Counted from the first letter of the stretch, positions 17,468 through 26,632 are shown. The stretch: DNA of 64,000 bases from Desulfurococcaceae archaeon MEX13E-LK6-19 (GCA_029637525.1 CP072660.1:1203612-1267611), one strand, 5' to 3'. The notes: generated by a model not told the origin, from the letters alone. Numbers and translations: made by a program.

Positions 17468-18307
17468 GTGAGCATTATTGGTTATTCGAATGGAATTGAG
17501 TGGGTAAAAGAATTCTTCATCAAGAAGGGGAGACTATTTCTCAAAGTACTGGATTCTAAATGGGAAACAGCCGAGATAGAAGCCGGGCAAGTAGCGAGAC
17601 TTCTCGAGAACATTGGAGTAGACAAGGGGTCTACAATACTTGATCTAGGCTGTGGTAATGGGCGTATAGCAATCAACCTAGCAAAATTAGGATATAGAGT
17701 AGTAGGTGTCGACATATCGCCTGTATTCATAGAGGACGCTAGAAAGAAAGCTAAGGAACATGGTGTCGAAGATAAAGTAGAGTTCCTTACAGGAGATGCC
17801 AGAGAACTCGATAAAGTACTTGGAGACAAGTTATTTGATGCAACAATAATGTATTGGACAACCATACTAGGCTATTATCTTGACAAGAAGACCGACGTAA
17901 TGATCCTTAGGAATATATGGAAGGTTACCAAGCCCGAGGGATACCTCCTCATACTAAACCATGCAGGACTAGAACTGGTATCTTTCAGAAACGGATTCTG
18001 TGGAGCAGCATCCTACATGAGCGAGCTAGATGAAGAAACAGTTATGGTTGAAAAACCAGAACTCGACCCGACCACAGCGACCATAAAGAATACATGGACA
18101 TTCTACAAGAAAGAAGGAAAAGACCTGAAGTACATAGATGAAATAAGCTTTGAACTAAGAGTATATGCCTTCCATGAGATAATAGAGATGGCGAAAGAAG
18201 CTGGATGGAGTTTCCATTCAGCATACCGAGACATAATGACGCTACGTCCATACAGACCGGGGCTAAGCAGTATAAACATAGTACTACAAAAGAAGACTCA
18301 GCAATAA
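17468..18307 (+). CDS. Class I SAM-dependent methyltransferase
   Basis: 279 residues. SAM-binding motif I is ILDLGCGNGRIAI (about residues 57-69), followed by the acidic residue of VVGVDIS, motif II region FLTGDAREL and FDATIMYWTTILGYY. The carboxy half (FELRVYAFHEIIEMAKEAGWSF) resembles small-molecule methyltransferases of the UbiE/Methyltransf_11 type. Substrate unknown. Monocistronic, with its own promoter and a GTG start. Confidence 0.85.
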   Translation: MSIIGYSNGIEWVKEFFIKKGRLFLKVLDSKWETAEIEAGQVARLLENIGVDKGSTILDLGCGNGRIAINLAKLGYRVVGVDISPVFIEDARKKAKEHGVEDKVEFLTGDARELDKVLGDKLFDATIMYWTTILGYYLDKKTDVMILRNIWKVTKPEGYLLILNHAGLELVSFRNGFCGAASYMSELDEETVMVEKPELDPTTATIKNTWTFYKKEGKDLKYIDEISFELRVYAFHEIIEMAKEAGWSFHSAYRDIMTLRPYRPGLSSINIVLQKKTQQ

Positions 18308-18330
18308 CTAGTAGTCTATTGAAGGCTATA

Positions 18331-19071
18331 TCAAGTTATTTCATTTAATATTTTTTCTATTTCACTAAACAACGAATTCGGGCTTGAAACTACTTTCACT
18401 CCGCTAATACTCTTTAGCTTCATTATGTTCTCTACATCAAGTTTCCGAGGTCTCACTTTTATCTCCTCCCAACACTTTATCGCATTGTATTTACAGTATC
18501 TCGTACACTCCATGCAGCCTATACACTTACTCAAATCTATTCTCACAGCACCATCAACTATCTCTAGGGCATTAACAGGACAATGACTTACTGGAGGACA
18601 GTTTTCTTCAATACGATACATACATGTACTTTGGTCTACATAGCATGGTGTATAACTTACAGCATATCCATCAGGGCCCGGAAGATCTGTCGGCAAAATT
18701 ATTACTGGTACATCGCTCTTTGTTGCTTGAGCGAAAACAGCCGTAGGCAATGTATCTGCTATCCCATAGACTATTTTTGCTACCGTATTAGCTGTTGCTG
18801 GTGCAAGCACTAATAGTTTATAACGTTTCATATTAAATCTACCAATATAATAGAAGCCCTTGTCGCCGACAAGAAGTTCTTCATAATATCCTCCAGGCGA
18901 TATCTCCTTGAGTAAATGAAGTACGCCATAGATCCTGGCGACTTCATAACCCCATTTGCTTGCGAAAATTGTTATTTTTAATGAATACTTTTTCTTTAGT
19001 CTAAGAAAACCCTCAGCAAGCTCTCTAATATATGATCCACCGCCAGTAACAGCCCATGCTATATTGGTCAT
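18331..19071 (-). CDS. Archaeoflavoprotein with ferredoxin-like 4Fe-4S domain (AfpA / MJ0208 / DmrX-like)
   Basis: 246 residues from the ATG at 19071. The upstream extension in the same frame overlaps the divergent gene and is not credible. The N-terminal flavoprotein domain starts NIAWAVTGGGSYIRELAEGF and carries VLAPATANTVAKIVYGIADTL, the FMN-site motif. The C-terminal part has a CxxCxxCxxxC cluster motif (CIGCMECTRYC) and four more cysteines upstream (TPC, STC, ENC, SHC), enough for two [4Fe-4S] clusters. Relatives include archaeoflavoprotein and dihydromethanopterin reductases, which reduce H2MPT to H4MPT. The neighbouring pterin genes support that role; it is still inference. Confidence 0.7.
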   Translation of the reverse strand: MTNIAWAVTGGGSYIRELAEGFLRLKKKYSLKITIFASKWGYEVARIYGVLHLLKEISPGGYYEELLVGDKGFYYIGRFNMKRYKLLVLAPATANTVAKIVYGIADTLPTAVFAQATKSDVPVIILPTDLPGPDGYAVSYTPCYVDQSTCMYRIEENCPPVSHCPVNALEIVDGAVRIDLSKCIGCMECTRYCKYNAIKCWEEIKVRPRKLDVENIMKLKSISGVKVVSSPNSLFSEIEKILNEIT

Positions 19072-19145
19072 GCAGTAATCCTCCAGTAAAATGTCTCTTG
19101 GACATGCTTTTATTATTATAGTTGCTAAAATAAGTTTGTTTAACA

Positions 19146-19152
19146 GGAGGTG
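19146..19152 (+). promoter_or_regulatory. Strong Shine-Dalgarno deciding a CTG start
   Basis: GGAGGTG at 19146-19152 is an almost perfect anti-16S match. Its end lies seven bases before CTG at 19160, the codon where homologue-like sequence begins (RILLITGK). No ATG, GTG or TTG occurs in frame at proper spacing; the next TTG is at 19169, sixteen bases away. Confidence 0.5.
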
Positions 19153-19159
19153 GAGTATC

Positions 19160-20737
19160 CTGAGGATCTTGCTTATCACTGGGAAGCAAGCTGAAGAAAT
19201 CGTCCGCAGGATTGTTGCGAGTACTGGTACTAAACACGATGTTGACGTACTCGCCTTACCAGTATCAGTGATAGCTCTCGTCTCAACAGATTTTATTGCC
19301 AAACAACTGGCCAAACAGGGTATTAAGAAAGAGGACTACGACTTAATCATAATCCCCGGGCTTTGTAGGGGTTCGGCAAAAGTAATCGAGGAAATTACTG
19401 GAATAAAAGCCGTCAAGGGTACACTGTATGCAGCTGACCTACCATTAATTCTCTCTATGGAGGATCCCGGTAAGCTTTCCCCAGATAAGCCCGCTGATGA
19501 CATTATAAAAGATCTAGTTGTTGAGAGAAACAAGAATATTCTTAGAGAACTTGAAGAGAAACTGGCTAAGAATCCTGGAAGCCGCATTAAAGTAGGATCC
19601 ATTATGGTGCCTAGAAGCCCGCCTCCAATAAGAGTCATGGCAGAGGTTAGTGATTGCCATTTATTGAGTAAAGAAGAAATTCTCAAGAAGATACAGAAAC
19701 TCGTCAGTAGTGGAGCTGATATTGTCAGTATCGGTTTTGAAGCAGGTAATCCGAGGTCCGACAGAGTTTATGAAGTAGTGAGATTCTTGAAGAAAGAAAT
19801 CAGTACACCAATCGCAATAGACTCCATTATACCATCAGAGATCAAGAGCGCTCTTAAAGCTGGAGTAGATATGGTGCTCAGCATAGAAGCTGGCAATGTA
19901 GATAAAGTAGCTGATTACCTTGGCGAGACACCTTATGTCGCTATACCCTATGATTCGTCTCGAAACTATATACCAGGAGAACCCATGGAGAGAATAAAGC
20001 TTTTAGAATACGTCATAAAGAAAGCACATGAGCACGGTGCTGTTAACACTATAGGAGACTTGATTCTAGACCCACCTATCGTCGGGAAAACACTGGGATC
20101 GCTTGTAGCGTACATGGAGTTTAAGAAGAGACATCCCAGTATACCATTGATGATGGGTATTGGTAATGTCAGTGAACTCATGGACGCCGATACTGTTGGC
20201 GTAAATGCTCTCCTTGTAATGCTTGGGCTGGAAGCAGGGGTTAGCATTATGCTTGTTGTAGAAAAGAGTGTTAAGGCACAAGGATCAACATTAGAGACTA
20301 AAATAGCTTCGCAAATGGCTTCACTAGCATATATGAGGAAATCCCCTCCAAAAGACCTTGGTATAGACCTGCTCATACTTAAGGACAAGAGGAGAATAGA
20401 TATGGCTATAGATACGGCTAATGCAAAGGTTGTTGATGTAGTTGAGGAGAAGAAAGAGTACAAACTAGATCCAATGGGGTTCTTCAAGATAAGAGTGAAC
20501 CATGAGGCGGAGACTATAGAAGCACTCTATACTGGTAGGAAAGGAAAAATACTAATCAGAGGAAAAACAGCTAGAGCAATCAGAGACTATATTCTCGAGC
20601 AAGAACTAGTATCAACATTGAGTCACGCGTTCTACCTTGGTATAGAGCTTGGAAAAGCCGAAGAAGCACTTACAATACACAAGAACTACTACCAGGAAAA
20701 ACCATTGTTCACAAAAAAGAAACCATTAGATATTTGA
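19160..20737 (+). CDS. Dihydropteroate-synthase-like protein (MJ0107/TIGR00284 family), pterin C1-carrier biosynthesis
   Basis: About 525 residues if translation starts at CTG 19160. The 5' extension to ATG 19091 adds an unlikely hydrophobic leader and crowds the divergent promoter. Residues 1-150 form an archaeal N-terminal domain. Residues about 150-400 are a pterin-binding TIM barrel (GADIVSIGFEAGNPRSDRVY, IAIDSIIPSEIKSALKAG, DLILDPPIVGKT, MMGIGNVSELMDAD). The C-terminal part is specific to the archaeal family. Members are thought to join the pterin to the arylamine riboside in methanopterin-type cofactors, replacing bacterial FolP (not biochemically settled). The beta-RFAP synthase, MptA and MptE genes nearby support it. 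Confidence 0.8.
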   Translation: MRILLITGKQAEEIVRRIVASTGTKHDVDVLALPVSVIALVSTDFIAKQLAKQGIKKEDYDLIIIPGLCRGSAKVIEEITGIKAVKGTLYAADLPLILSMEDPGKLSPDKPADDIIKDLVVERNKNILRELEEKLAKNPGSRIKVGSIMVPRSPPPIRVMAEVSDCHLLSKEEILKKIQKLVSSGADIVSIGFEAGNPRSDRVYEVVRFLKKEISTPIAIDSIIPSEIKSALKAGVDMVLSIEAGNVDKVADYLGETPYVAIPYDSSRNYIPGEPMERIKLLEYVIKKAHEHGAVNTIGDLILDPPIVGKTLGSLVAYMEFKKRHPSIPLMMGIGNVSELMDADTVGVNALLVMLGLEAGVSIMLVVEKSVKAQGSTLETKIASQMASLAYMRKSPPKDLGIDLLILKDKRRIDMAIDTANAKVVDVVEEKKEYKLDPMGFFKIRVNHEAETIEALYTGRKGKILIRGKTARAIRDYILEQELVSTLSHAFYLGIELGKAEEALTIHKNYYQEKPLFTKKKPLDI

Positions 20738-20761
20738 TCCATCTCTAAATATAGGCTTTAC

Positions 20762-21946
20762 TCAGACTCTAAAGTTTACACCAAGCTTCTTCAGAGCATC
20801 CTCTTTTATGGACTTCTTGTAAGCTTCGTATATTCTTTTCTGAGCACTTTTTAGTTGTGGGTGATAAACGTAATCGAGGACTGTTCCTTTAGCTTCAAGA
20901 ATCTTCATGTGTTTGATAAGGCTATTGAATACTCCGCCTGCTATACCCTCACCTATTATCGCGTATCCCTGGGCAGCTTCTTTTGATATTTTTGCCCCGG
21001 GCAAGCCCTGGATTTTCGATACGGGAGCTATTTCGCTAAGCCTATTGGTGAGATCCCTGTAGATCTCCTTGTATCGTGTAAGCCTGCCTGATACAAGTAT
21101 TTCACGTGGTTTCTTCACTACATGATTAACTGCCTTGACGTTCTTTACGAGAGACTCCATCATGGACTCATATGCATCACTACAAATACTTTCTTTATCC
21201 TTTTTCTTAAGGAATTCCTCAATACTGTAAGTACCACATATATCTGCCACGCCTCCATGGAAGACATCTGTCCTACTCCATGTTCTCCCGGCTACAGCAA
21301 GCTCAGCATCAATAGGGCCTATGGTGAGGAATCCTGTTGGAGTCAATGTACCCCCTAGACCATCCACTATCCTACCGTTCTCAACACCTATGACGGCATT
21401 GTATCCAAAACCCATTTCAACAAGTATGAAACTAACATCATCATAACTGATCCCAAGTCTCTTGGCTTGATCATAGACTCCTAGGACTGCTATCGCCATT
21501 TTGTCAGCAGTACCCATATCAAGCTTATTGATCTTCCTATGCCTAGGTATTGTAGGTAAAAGTATCACTGACGGTATATAGCATACTTTCCCTCTTGACC
21601 TCCATAAAGCCTCAACCACGTCAGCGAGAGCCTTGTAGACCATCATACCTGGGTCTCCACGTCTAACACCCTCTTCGACATCACTACTAGGTGTAAGCAA
21701 CAGGATCTCTAGAGCAAAAACCCTCGGGTCAACAATATCCTCGTTACAAACAATAGGTGTACCATAACCAGAAGGTCCAGCCACTAAATCATATTCTCCA
21801 GCTTCATTAATAGCCTCAACAAGAACCATAGGATTACGTGCGATCTCACTTGTCTCGATACTTTTCTCCCAAACAACAAGTTCTCCATCGACTAATACGA
21901 GATCAAAACTCTTAGTACCAGGATCGATGCCAAGTGCTCTAGCCAA
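20762..21946 (-). CDS. DUF1464 family ASKHA-fold (sugar-kinase/acetate-kinase-like) protein
   Basis: 394 residues. The N terminus ALGIDPGTKSFDLVLVD is the phosphate-1 loop of the actin/hexokinase/Hsp70 fold. EMGFGYNAVIGVENGRIVDGLGGTL and ILVSGRLTRYKEIY correspond to the second phosphate loop and adenosine motif. DUF1464 is a conserved archaeal family without an assigned substrate. It lies inside the pterin gene group, convergent with the DHPS-like gene, so a kinase step on a cofactor precursor is conceivable (speculative). Confidence 0.7.
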   Translation of the reverse strand: MARALGIDPGTKSFDLVLVDGELVVWEKSIETSEIARNPMVLVEAINEAGEYDLVAGPSGYGTPIVCNEDIVDPRVFALEILLLTPSSDVEEGVRRGDPGMMVYKALADVVEALWRSRGKVCYIPSVILLPTIPRHRKINKLDMGTADKMAIAVLGVYDQAKRLGISYDDVSFILVEMGFGYNAVIGVENGRIVDGLGGTLTPTGFLTIGPIDAELAVAGRTWSRTDVFHGGVADICGTYSIEEFLKKKDKESICSDAYESMMESLVKNVKAVNHVVKKPREILVSGRLTRYKEIYRDLTNRLSEIAPVSKIQGLPGAKISKEAAQGYAIIGEGIAGGVFNSLIKHMKILEAKGTVLDYVYHPQLKSAQKRIYEAYKKSIKEDALKKLGVNFRV

Positions 21947-22059
21947 GATTAATCACCTACTATTCAACAAGTGGTCAAGAAAAAATAAAAATGAAACGAG
22001 TATTGTTGTGTCTTCTAAATTACTCTGTTCAAATTATCTGAATCATATGAAAACAGGGG

Positions 22060-22437
22060 TCAGCACGTCAAATGTATTATTGCAATAATCTTCTTGTTTT
22101 CATCTAGCATCTCATTAACTATATCGAGAATTTTTGGTGTTCTGTCCACATATAATTCTACACCAAGATTACTAATGTATTCCATGGCATCATTCATTAT
22201 CGGGAGATCACCATATTGACCAGTACCAATAATTATTGCTTCAGGTTTTCCACAGCTATCAACAAGATACTCTATTTCTTCACGTGAAAGAGGCGTATGC
22301 CCGAATAGACCCCTGTATTTTCTCGATAATTCCTTGGGTCTCAGCTCTACATTGTTCATACATATGACAATATCTTCATCATACTTCTTGCCATCAATAA
22401 CAATGAAACCGAATCCTGTTCTCTCCAAGTGAACCAA
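22060..22437 (-). CDS. Mth938-like domain protein (DUF498 / NDUFAF3-type fold)
   Basis: 125 residues, the usual size. It has the family's IDGKKYDEDIVI opening, the central IIIGTGQYGDLP (about 71-82) that replaces the GTG motif, and a C terminus that ends IIAIIHLTC. Mth938-like proteins occur in archaea and bacteria and, as NDUFAF3, in mitochondrial complex I assembly; their biochemistry is unknown. Located in the pterin island on the same strand as DUF1464, 113 bases upstream of it. Confidence 0.75.
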   Translation of the reverse strand: MVHLERTGFGFIVIDGKKYDEDIVICMNNVELRPKELSRKYRGLFGHTPLSREEIEYLVDSCGKPEAIIIGTGQYGDLPIMNDAMEYISNLGVELYVDRTPKILDIVNEMLDENKKIIAIIHLTC

Positions 22438-22632
22438 ACCGGGAACCCCGTTATATCATTTTTAAAGCAGGGTCTTTATTAAATTCATTAGATCATGATT
22501 AAGTATTTTCCTCATTGGCTATTAATTTAGCTATGAGATACAATTTATAACTTTCAGTCCAATTTAATTGATGTAGTATATAGTACTGCTTACCTGTATT
22601 CACCTGGCTATCATGCTGATACGGGTGATGCT

Positions 22633-23622
22633 ATGGTATTGGGTGTCCGCGTTGCCTCGTCTGCTCGTTTACACCTTGGTTTCTACAATATTCTTGGAGA
22701 CGATATTGCTTACGGAGGGTTTGGTGTAGCTATAGATAAACCTAGAGTTGTTGTTGAAGCCTATCCAGTAGATAGTCAAGGTGTAATAGTTGAGGCGCCC
22801 TCTGCTGTAAGAGGTGTTGTTGAAAATGTTGCAAAAACTCTTAATGTCGATGGTGTTCGTGTTGTTGTCAAGGAGAGCATCCCTAGGCATGTTGGTCTTG
22901 GTTCTACTACACAGCTAGTCTTGGGCACAGCTGTTGCTTTATCGAGAGTTTTTGGACTTGATTACACGGTTAGAGAGCTTGCTGTAAAGCTTGGCAGAGG
23001 CTTTGTATCAGGTATTGGTATTGCTTGTTTTGAGAAAGGAGGTTTCGTAATGGATAGTGGAAGGAAAGTTGTAAACGGCAGAATAGAGAAGCCAAAAACA
23101 GTAAATGATCTCCCTAAACCTGTTATACAAGTAAGTGTTCCAGATAACTGGTACTTCATTATAGCAATACCTTGGGAGAAAAGAGGGCTTGAGGATAGGG
23201 AAGAAGAACCTCTTCTTTCGGCTCCAGAGAAACCCCCACATGACCTTCAAGAAGAAATCTATAGGAACTTTCTTCTGGGAATTCTTCCAGGTATAATGAA
23301 TAATGACCCTGTTCTCTTTGGTAAAGCATTATCTAGAATACAGGTGCTTGTAGGCAAATATTTCTCTAAACATCAGGGAGGAATATTCTGTTGTAGTGAA
23401 ACAGAACAGATTATAGAAGAGATGAAGAAATTAGGGGTACTAGGTTATGGGCAAAGCAGTTGGGGGCCGGTAGCCTATGGTCTTGTTTATGGGCAGGAGA
23501 AAGCACTTACCATCGCAAACAGTTTAACGAAATATGTTAAAGACACCGGCATAAAAGCAGATGTGGCAGTTGTAAAACCACGGAACCACGGTGCAAAGAT
23601 AGAGTTCATAAACGTGAAGTAG
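22633..23622 (+). CDS. beta-Ribofuranosylaminobenzene 5'-phosphate synthase (beta-RFAP synthase)
   Basis: 329 residues of the GHMP-kinase-like superfamily. ASSARLHLGFYNI at the N terminus and PRHVGLGSTTQL (84-95) are the hallmarks of beta-RFAP synthase. The enzyme condenses 4-hydroxybenzoate or p-aminobenzoate with PRPP, losing CO2 and PPi, the first committed step to the arylamine part of methanopterin. WYFIIAIPWEKRGL, CCSETEQI and the GQSSWGPVAYGLV glycine loop complete the pattern. ATG at 22633 follows GGGTGATGC. Presence of this gene is the best single marker of H4MPT-type cofactor synthesis. Confidence 0.9.
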   Translation: MVLGVRVASSARLHLGFYNILGDDIAYGGFGVAIDKPRVVVEAYPVDSQGVIVEAPSAVRGVVENVAKTLNVDGVRVVVKESIPRHVGLGSTTQLVLGTAVALSRVFGLDYTVRELAVKLGRGFVSGIGIACFEKGGFVMDSGRKVVNGRIEKPKTVNDLPKPVIQVSVPDNWYFIIAIPWEKRGLEDREEEPLLSAPEKPPHDLQEEIYRNFLLGILPGIMNNDPVLFGKALSRIQVLVGKYFSKHQGGIFCCSETEQIIEEMKKLGVLGYGQSSWGPVAYGLVYGQEKALTIANSLTKYVKDTGIKADVAVVKPRNHGAKIEFINVK

Positions 23623-23639
23623 TTTGTAATTTAATTCGT

Positions 23640-24497
23640 TTACTCTTTGTTTTCAAGAAAACGTCTCAGCTCTTTTAATGTATATTTTGTTTCGACAACA
23701 ACATTATGTGGATGAATACTATCATAACTTTCAACATAGACGCCAATAATATCGTCATCTCTGCCTACTTGTGAGAGATATTCATAGAGATTTTTCAACA
23801 CCTTCCTAGCAACATCTTCGGCAAACGAGGGATTGCTTAGTGCTTTCTTTATCATTTTGTACTCAGTTATTCTATCGAGATAACTCTTTAGCTCTACACT
23901 AAAGCTATTATTTAGTAATGATACAAGTTTATTGATGTCTAAATACATGTTGGCTGATTCAATCGAGACTTTTAGTAGTGTTCTCTGCATATGTGTAGGA
24001 GCGTTCTCGAGTGGAATATTCTCTATTGTACCAAACACCGCTTGTGCACATGGACATGCAGTTAATCCCTTTACAATAATAGTAGTCTTATACTTTACAC
24101 CATTATTTCTGTTTATTCTAGCCTCCAGTACTAGCCTTAATGGATTCAGGTTCTCGGTAGTGTAATGTTTTGTCTCTAAAACAACGTCAACATATTGCGT
24201 GTAGGAATGTGTTTCAAGTAGTTTTTGGCCAAGATCGTTGATAAAGTCTTTGAAACAACCATACTTACCTTTATATGAGTCTTCAACTGTTTCATCAATA
24301 ACCCTTATGAGTCTAGATAGATGTGCACCACGTTTACTTTCAGGGAGATGAATATATACTGACAACACTACATCATAATGGTTGTCTCCAATAACTATTC
24401 TCCTTTCAATATTTGAAACACCAACTCTACTAAGAGGTAATGGTATGGGGCTAACGCTATCCTGTATATCCGGGATCTCTTTCTTATCGATCTTCAA
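23640..24497 (-). CDS. mptA: GTP cyclohydrolase MptA (FolE2 family)
   Basis: 285 residues of the FolE2/MptA (GTP cyclohydrolase IB/IV) family. It has the ESKRGAHLSRLIRV segment with H59 and the signature GLTACPCAQ with C148 and C150, which hold or neighbour the catalytic metal. MptA opens GTP to 7,8-dihydroneopterin 2',3'-cyclic phosphate, the first step of archaeal pterin synthesis, and FolE2 enzymes also feed 7-deazaguanine (archaeosine) synthesis. Its start overlaps the PTPS gene stop by four bases. Convergent with beta-RFAP synthase. Confidence 0.93.
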   Translation of the reverse strand: MKIDKKEIPDIQDSVSPIPLPLSRVGVSNIERRIVIGDNHYDVVLSVYIHLPESKRGAHLSRLIRVIDETVEDSYKGKYGCFKDFINDLGQKLLETHSYTQYVDVVLETKHYTTENLNPLRLVLEARINRNNGVKYKTTIIVKGLTACPCAQAVFGTIENIPLENAPTHMQRTLLKVSIESANMYLDINKLVSLLNNSFSVELKSYLDRITEYKMIKKALSNPSFAEDVARKVLKNLYEYLSQVGRDDDIIGVYVESYDSIHPHNVVVETKYTLKELRRFLENKE

Positions 24498-24952
24498 TGT
24501 TCACCACTCCATTCTACTACAACATAGTTTCTTTCTCCCTCAAATAAACGAACTCTTACTGACATACCTAGTTTCTCATAGATTTTCCTAGCTATATCTA
24601 GTGCTATGTACTCTGTTGTAGCCTCCGGGTAGTCTATTGGTTTAATATCCTTGTTAAAGGGGCCTTCTATTACTATCTTTTCAAGATCTCTTTTTGGTAC
24701 TATGATCTTGTGATCGTATTCTTTAATTATTTCTTTAACAACATTCTTTATGACCCCGAAATCAATAACCATTCCTGTCTCTGGATCTATTTCTCCTTCA
24801 ACCTCGACATCAAGTCTAAACGTGTGTCCATGAAGGTTCATACATTTTTTGCTAATACCCTTAGTGTAATGACCTGCATCAAAAGTAAAGCCTTGCACCC
24901 CCACTACAATCTTCTTATTATGATTATTGTTATGGTGCAAGAACGCCACCAT
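24494..24952 (-). CDS. 6-Pyruvoyltetrahydropterin synthase / QueD family protein
   Basis: 152 residues. Zinc ligands are H28 (DAGHY) and H41/H43 in the CxxxHGH motif (C37-MNL-H41-G-H43), and IDFGVIKNVVKEIIKEYDHKI follows. The intact CxxxHGH is the QueD/PTPS-II catalytic form. In archaea PTPS paralogues also convert dihydroneopterin phosphates to 6-hydroxymethyldihydropterin. Sitting between MptA and MptE, translationally coupled to MptA, it probably serves pterin synthesis, archaeosine synthesis or both. The His/Asn-rich N terminus (HHNNNHN) is unusual and may not be translated. Confidence 0.85.
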   Translation of the reverse strand: MVAFLHHNNNHNKKIVVGVQGFTFDAGHYTKGISKKCMNLHGHTFRLDVEVEGEIDPETGMVIDFGVIKNVVKEIIKEYDHKIIVPKRDLEKIVIEGPFNKDIKPIDYPEATTEYIALDIARKIYEKLGMSVRVRLFEGERNYVVVEWSGEH

Positions 24953-24998
24953 TGTTGGTCGTTTATCTAGCTAAGAGGTATCCCATCTACAGGATTGT

Positions 24999-25805
24999 TT
25001 ATTGACTTGTTCTAATAAGCTTGACTAACTCACTGGAGCCAACGTGCTTTATACCTACTGGAGTATTTCGGGATAAACTATAGATCCTAGGATATCTTGA
25101 TGAAGCATATGACAATAGGTTGTATGCTATTTCTAGTTTCTTCTTTTTCATAGTATTTGCCGGGACATTGTCTCTAAGCCAAGGTTTAGAATATTTCCCG
25201 ACAATATTGCCGAGATCCATTCCAGCCAGCACTATCATCCTAGGGGACATTGATGCTGTGATGAAGACAGCGCGGTCGCCATCAGTGAACCCGCCGAAGT
25301 TCAGTACCGGGTATATTGGTTCTACTTGTGTTGTCCCAATGACTCTTCTTGTAATCCTTTTCATCTCAGGTACAATAGACTCTATTTTATCAATATTGTC
25401 TCCATGTCCGTGGGCGAAAACGTAAGCTCCTTTGGAAGCAGCATCAATAAGAACATCATCACCACCATCAAGGTCACTAACGATAATATGGGGTGTGATA
25501 CCGTGTTCTAGAAGAGCTCTGGAAGCTCCGTCAGCAGCTACTAGTACAACGTGTTTAATCGTTAAAACACGTTTTTCCAGAAGCTCTTCTATATGCTGAG
25601 GTAACGAGGGTCCTGCACCGAATATGACTACATTCTTGTTTTTAACAAGGGCTTCAACATAGTTTAGAGATGGGGGGTTGTCTTTAAGTATTGAAGCTAG
25701 TATTACTGTTGCATACTTGTCTTTCTCAGGATCAAACCCCATGGTATCGATAATCGTTCTATACCATTTCATCCACTCAGATAAGCTAATCAAAGGCTTC
25801 ATCAC
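24999..25805 (-). CDS. mptE: 6-Hydroxymethyl-7,8-dihydropterin pyrophosphokinase MptE (DUF115 family)
   Basis: 268 residues. The MptE/DUF115 landmarks are VVIFGAGPSLPQHIEEL, LVAADGASRALLEHGI, IIVSDLDGGDDVLIDAA and FAHGHGDNI, which form the ATP and Mg2+ site resembling thiamine pyrophosphokinase. MptE is the archaeal replacement for bacterial FolK, activating the hydroxymethylpterin for coupling by the DHPS-like enzyme. First gene of a three-gene minus-strand operon mptE-PTPS-mptA, with only 46 bases to PTPS. Divergent from the DUF447 gene. Confidence 0.92.
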   Translation of the reverse strand: MMKPLISLSEWMKWYRTIIDTMGFDPEKDKYATVILASILKDNPPSLNYVEALVKNKNVVIFGAGPSLPQHIEELLEKRVLTIKHVVLVAADGASRALLEHGITPHIIVSDLDGGDDVLIDAASKGAYVFAHGHGDNIDKIESIVPEMKRITRRVIGTTQVEPIYPVLNFGGFTDGDRAVFITASMSPRMIVLAGMDLGNIVGKYSKPWLRDNVPANTMKKKKLEIAYNLLSYASSRYPRIYSLSRNTPVGIKHVGSSELVKLIRTSQ

Positions 25806-25870
25806 AAATCATCCATAGAGTATCCTCATCACGAGTTAATTATGTAGAACACAAATTATATACTCTGATA

Positions 25871-26557
25871 GTGGTAATACTCTTTGGCGATCTGTTGGTT
25901 CTCCCAAACAGTATCGTGGTGGAAAACATGGCGTATAAGAATATATTTGATTTGTTGTATAGGCTCGGCTTTAACTGCGAGACTTTTAGCGAAACAATTG
26001 TTGTTCTTGGCGATGAAAGAGAATACTATATATCGCCCTTGGGTGTGAAACTCCGTGGAGACAAGCTTGTTGCAAGAATTTTCAAGAACACCAAATTACA
26101 TGAAATAATGACATCGCATTGTTGTGAATGCAGTATATGTGTAACAAGTGATCCACTAATGTTCTACAAGGCCGTCTTAGCCAAGAACTCGCTTAGAGTA
26201 ATAGCTTCTAGAAGAGTAGCCGTACCAAGTGTAGATGGCTGCGATGCTTATGTTGAGGGAAGAGTTAGTGAGAAGAAGGATAAGGGGTTGTATACGGAGA
26301 TTAGTATATCGCCTCTTGATGTATATTACGAGGAGAAACCTCCTTCAACGTATAATAGAGCTGGGCCAGCTATAATAGAGGCGCTTGTCTACTTAACGAA
26401 AATTCCTTATTTTGAAAAGAGTGAACAAGAACGCTTTTATACAAAGATCCTTTGGTGCCGTGAAATAGTCTATCATTCAAGTACTAGTGAGTTATTAAGA
26501 AGAATTATTGACGATATTGTGGCAAGGGCGAAGAGCATTATTGGCCGAGAAAAATAG
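25871..26557 (+). CDS. DUF447 family flavin-reductase-like protein, associated with methanopterin pathways
   Basis: 228 residues resembling DUF447 (COG2457), an FMN-binding split-barrel-like family found in archaea and in bacteria that carry H4MPT pathways. Visible landmarks are the N-terminal LPNSIVVENM, a cysteine cluster HCCECSIC at 85-92, YVEGRV and the RAGPAIIEALVYLTKIPYF helix. Function unknown; co-occurrence and its place next to mptE suggest a role in the modified-folate pathway. The start is GTG at 25871, 65 bases from the divergent mptE start. Confidence 0.6.
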   Translation: MVILFGDLLVLPNSIVVENMAYKNIFDLLYRLGFNCETFSETIVVLGDEREYYISPLGVKLRGDKLVARIFKNTKLHEIMTSHCCECSICVTSDPLMFYKAVLAKNSLRVIASRRVAVPSVDGCDAYVEGRVSEKKDKGLYTEISISPLDVYYEEKPPSTYNRAGPAIIEALVYLTKIPYFEKSEQERFYTKILWCREIVYHSSTSELLRRIIDDIVARAKSIIGREK

Positions 26558-26632
26558 CTTAACGGAAAAACTGTGTGTTATTTAAAAAAGATTGGATTTT
26601 CATACATTACTATGGGCAGTATCTTATTATGG

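Noticed and set aside
19072-19314. N-terminal extension of the archaeoflavoprotein
   Set aside because: It overlaps the divergent DHPS-like gene, and the conserved flavoprotein start follows ATG 19071 directly.
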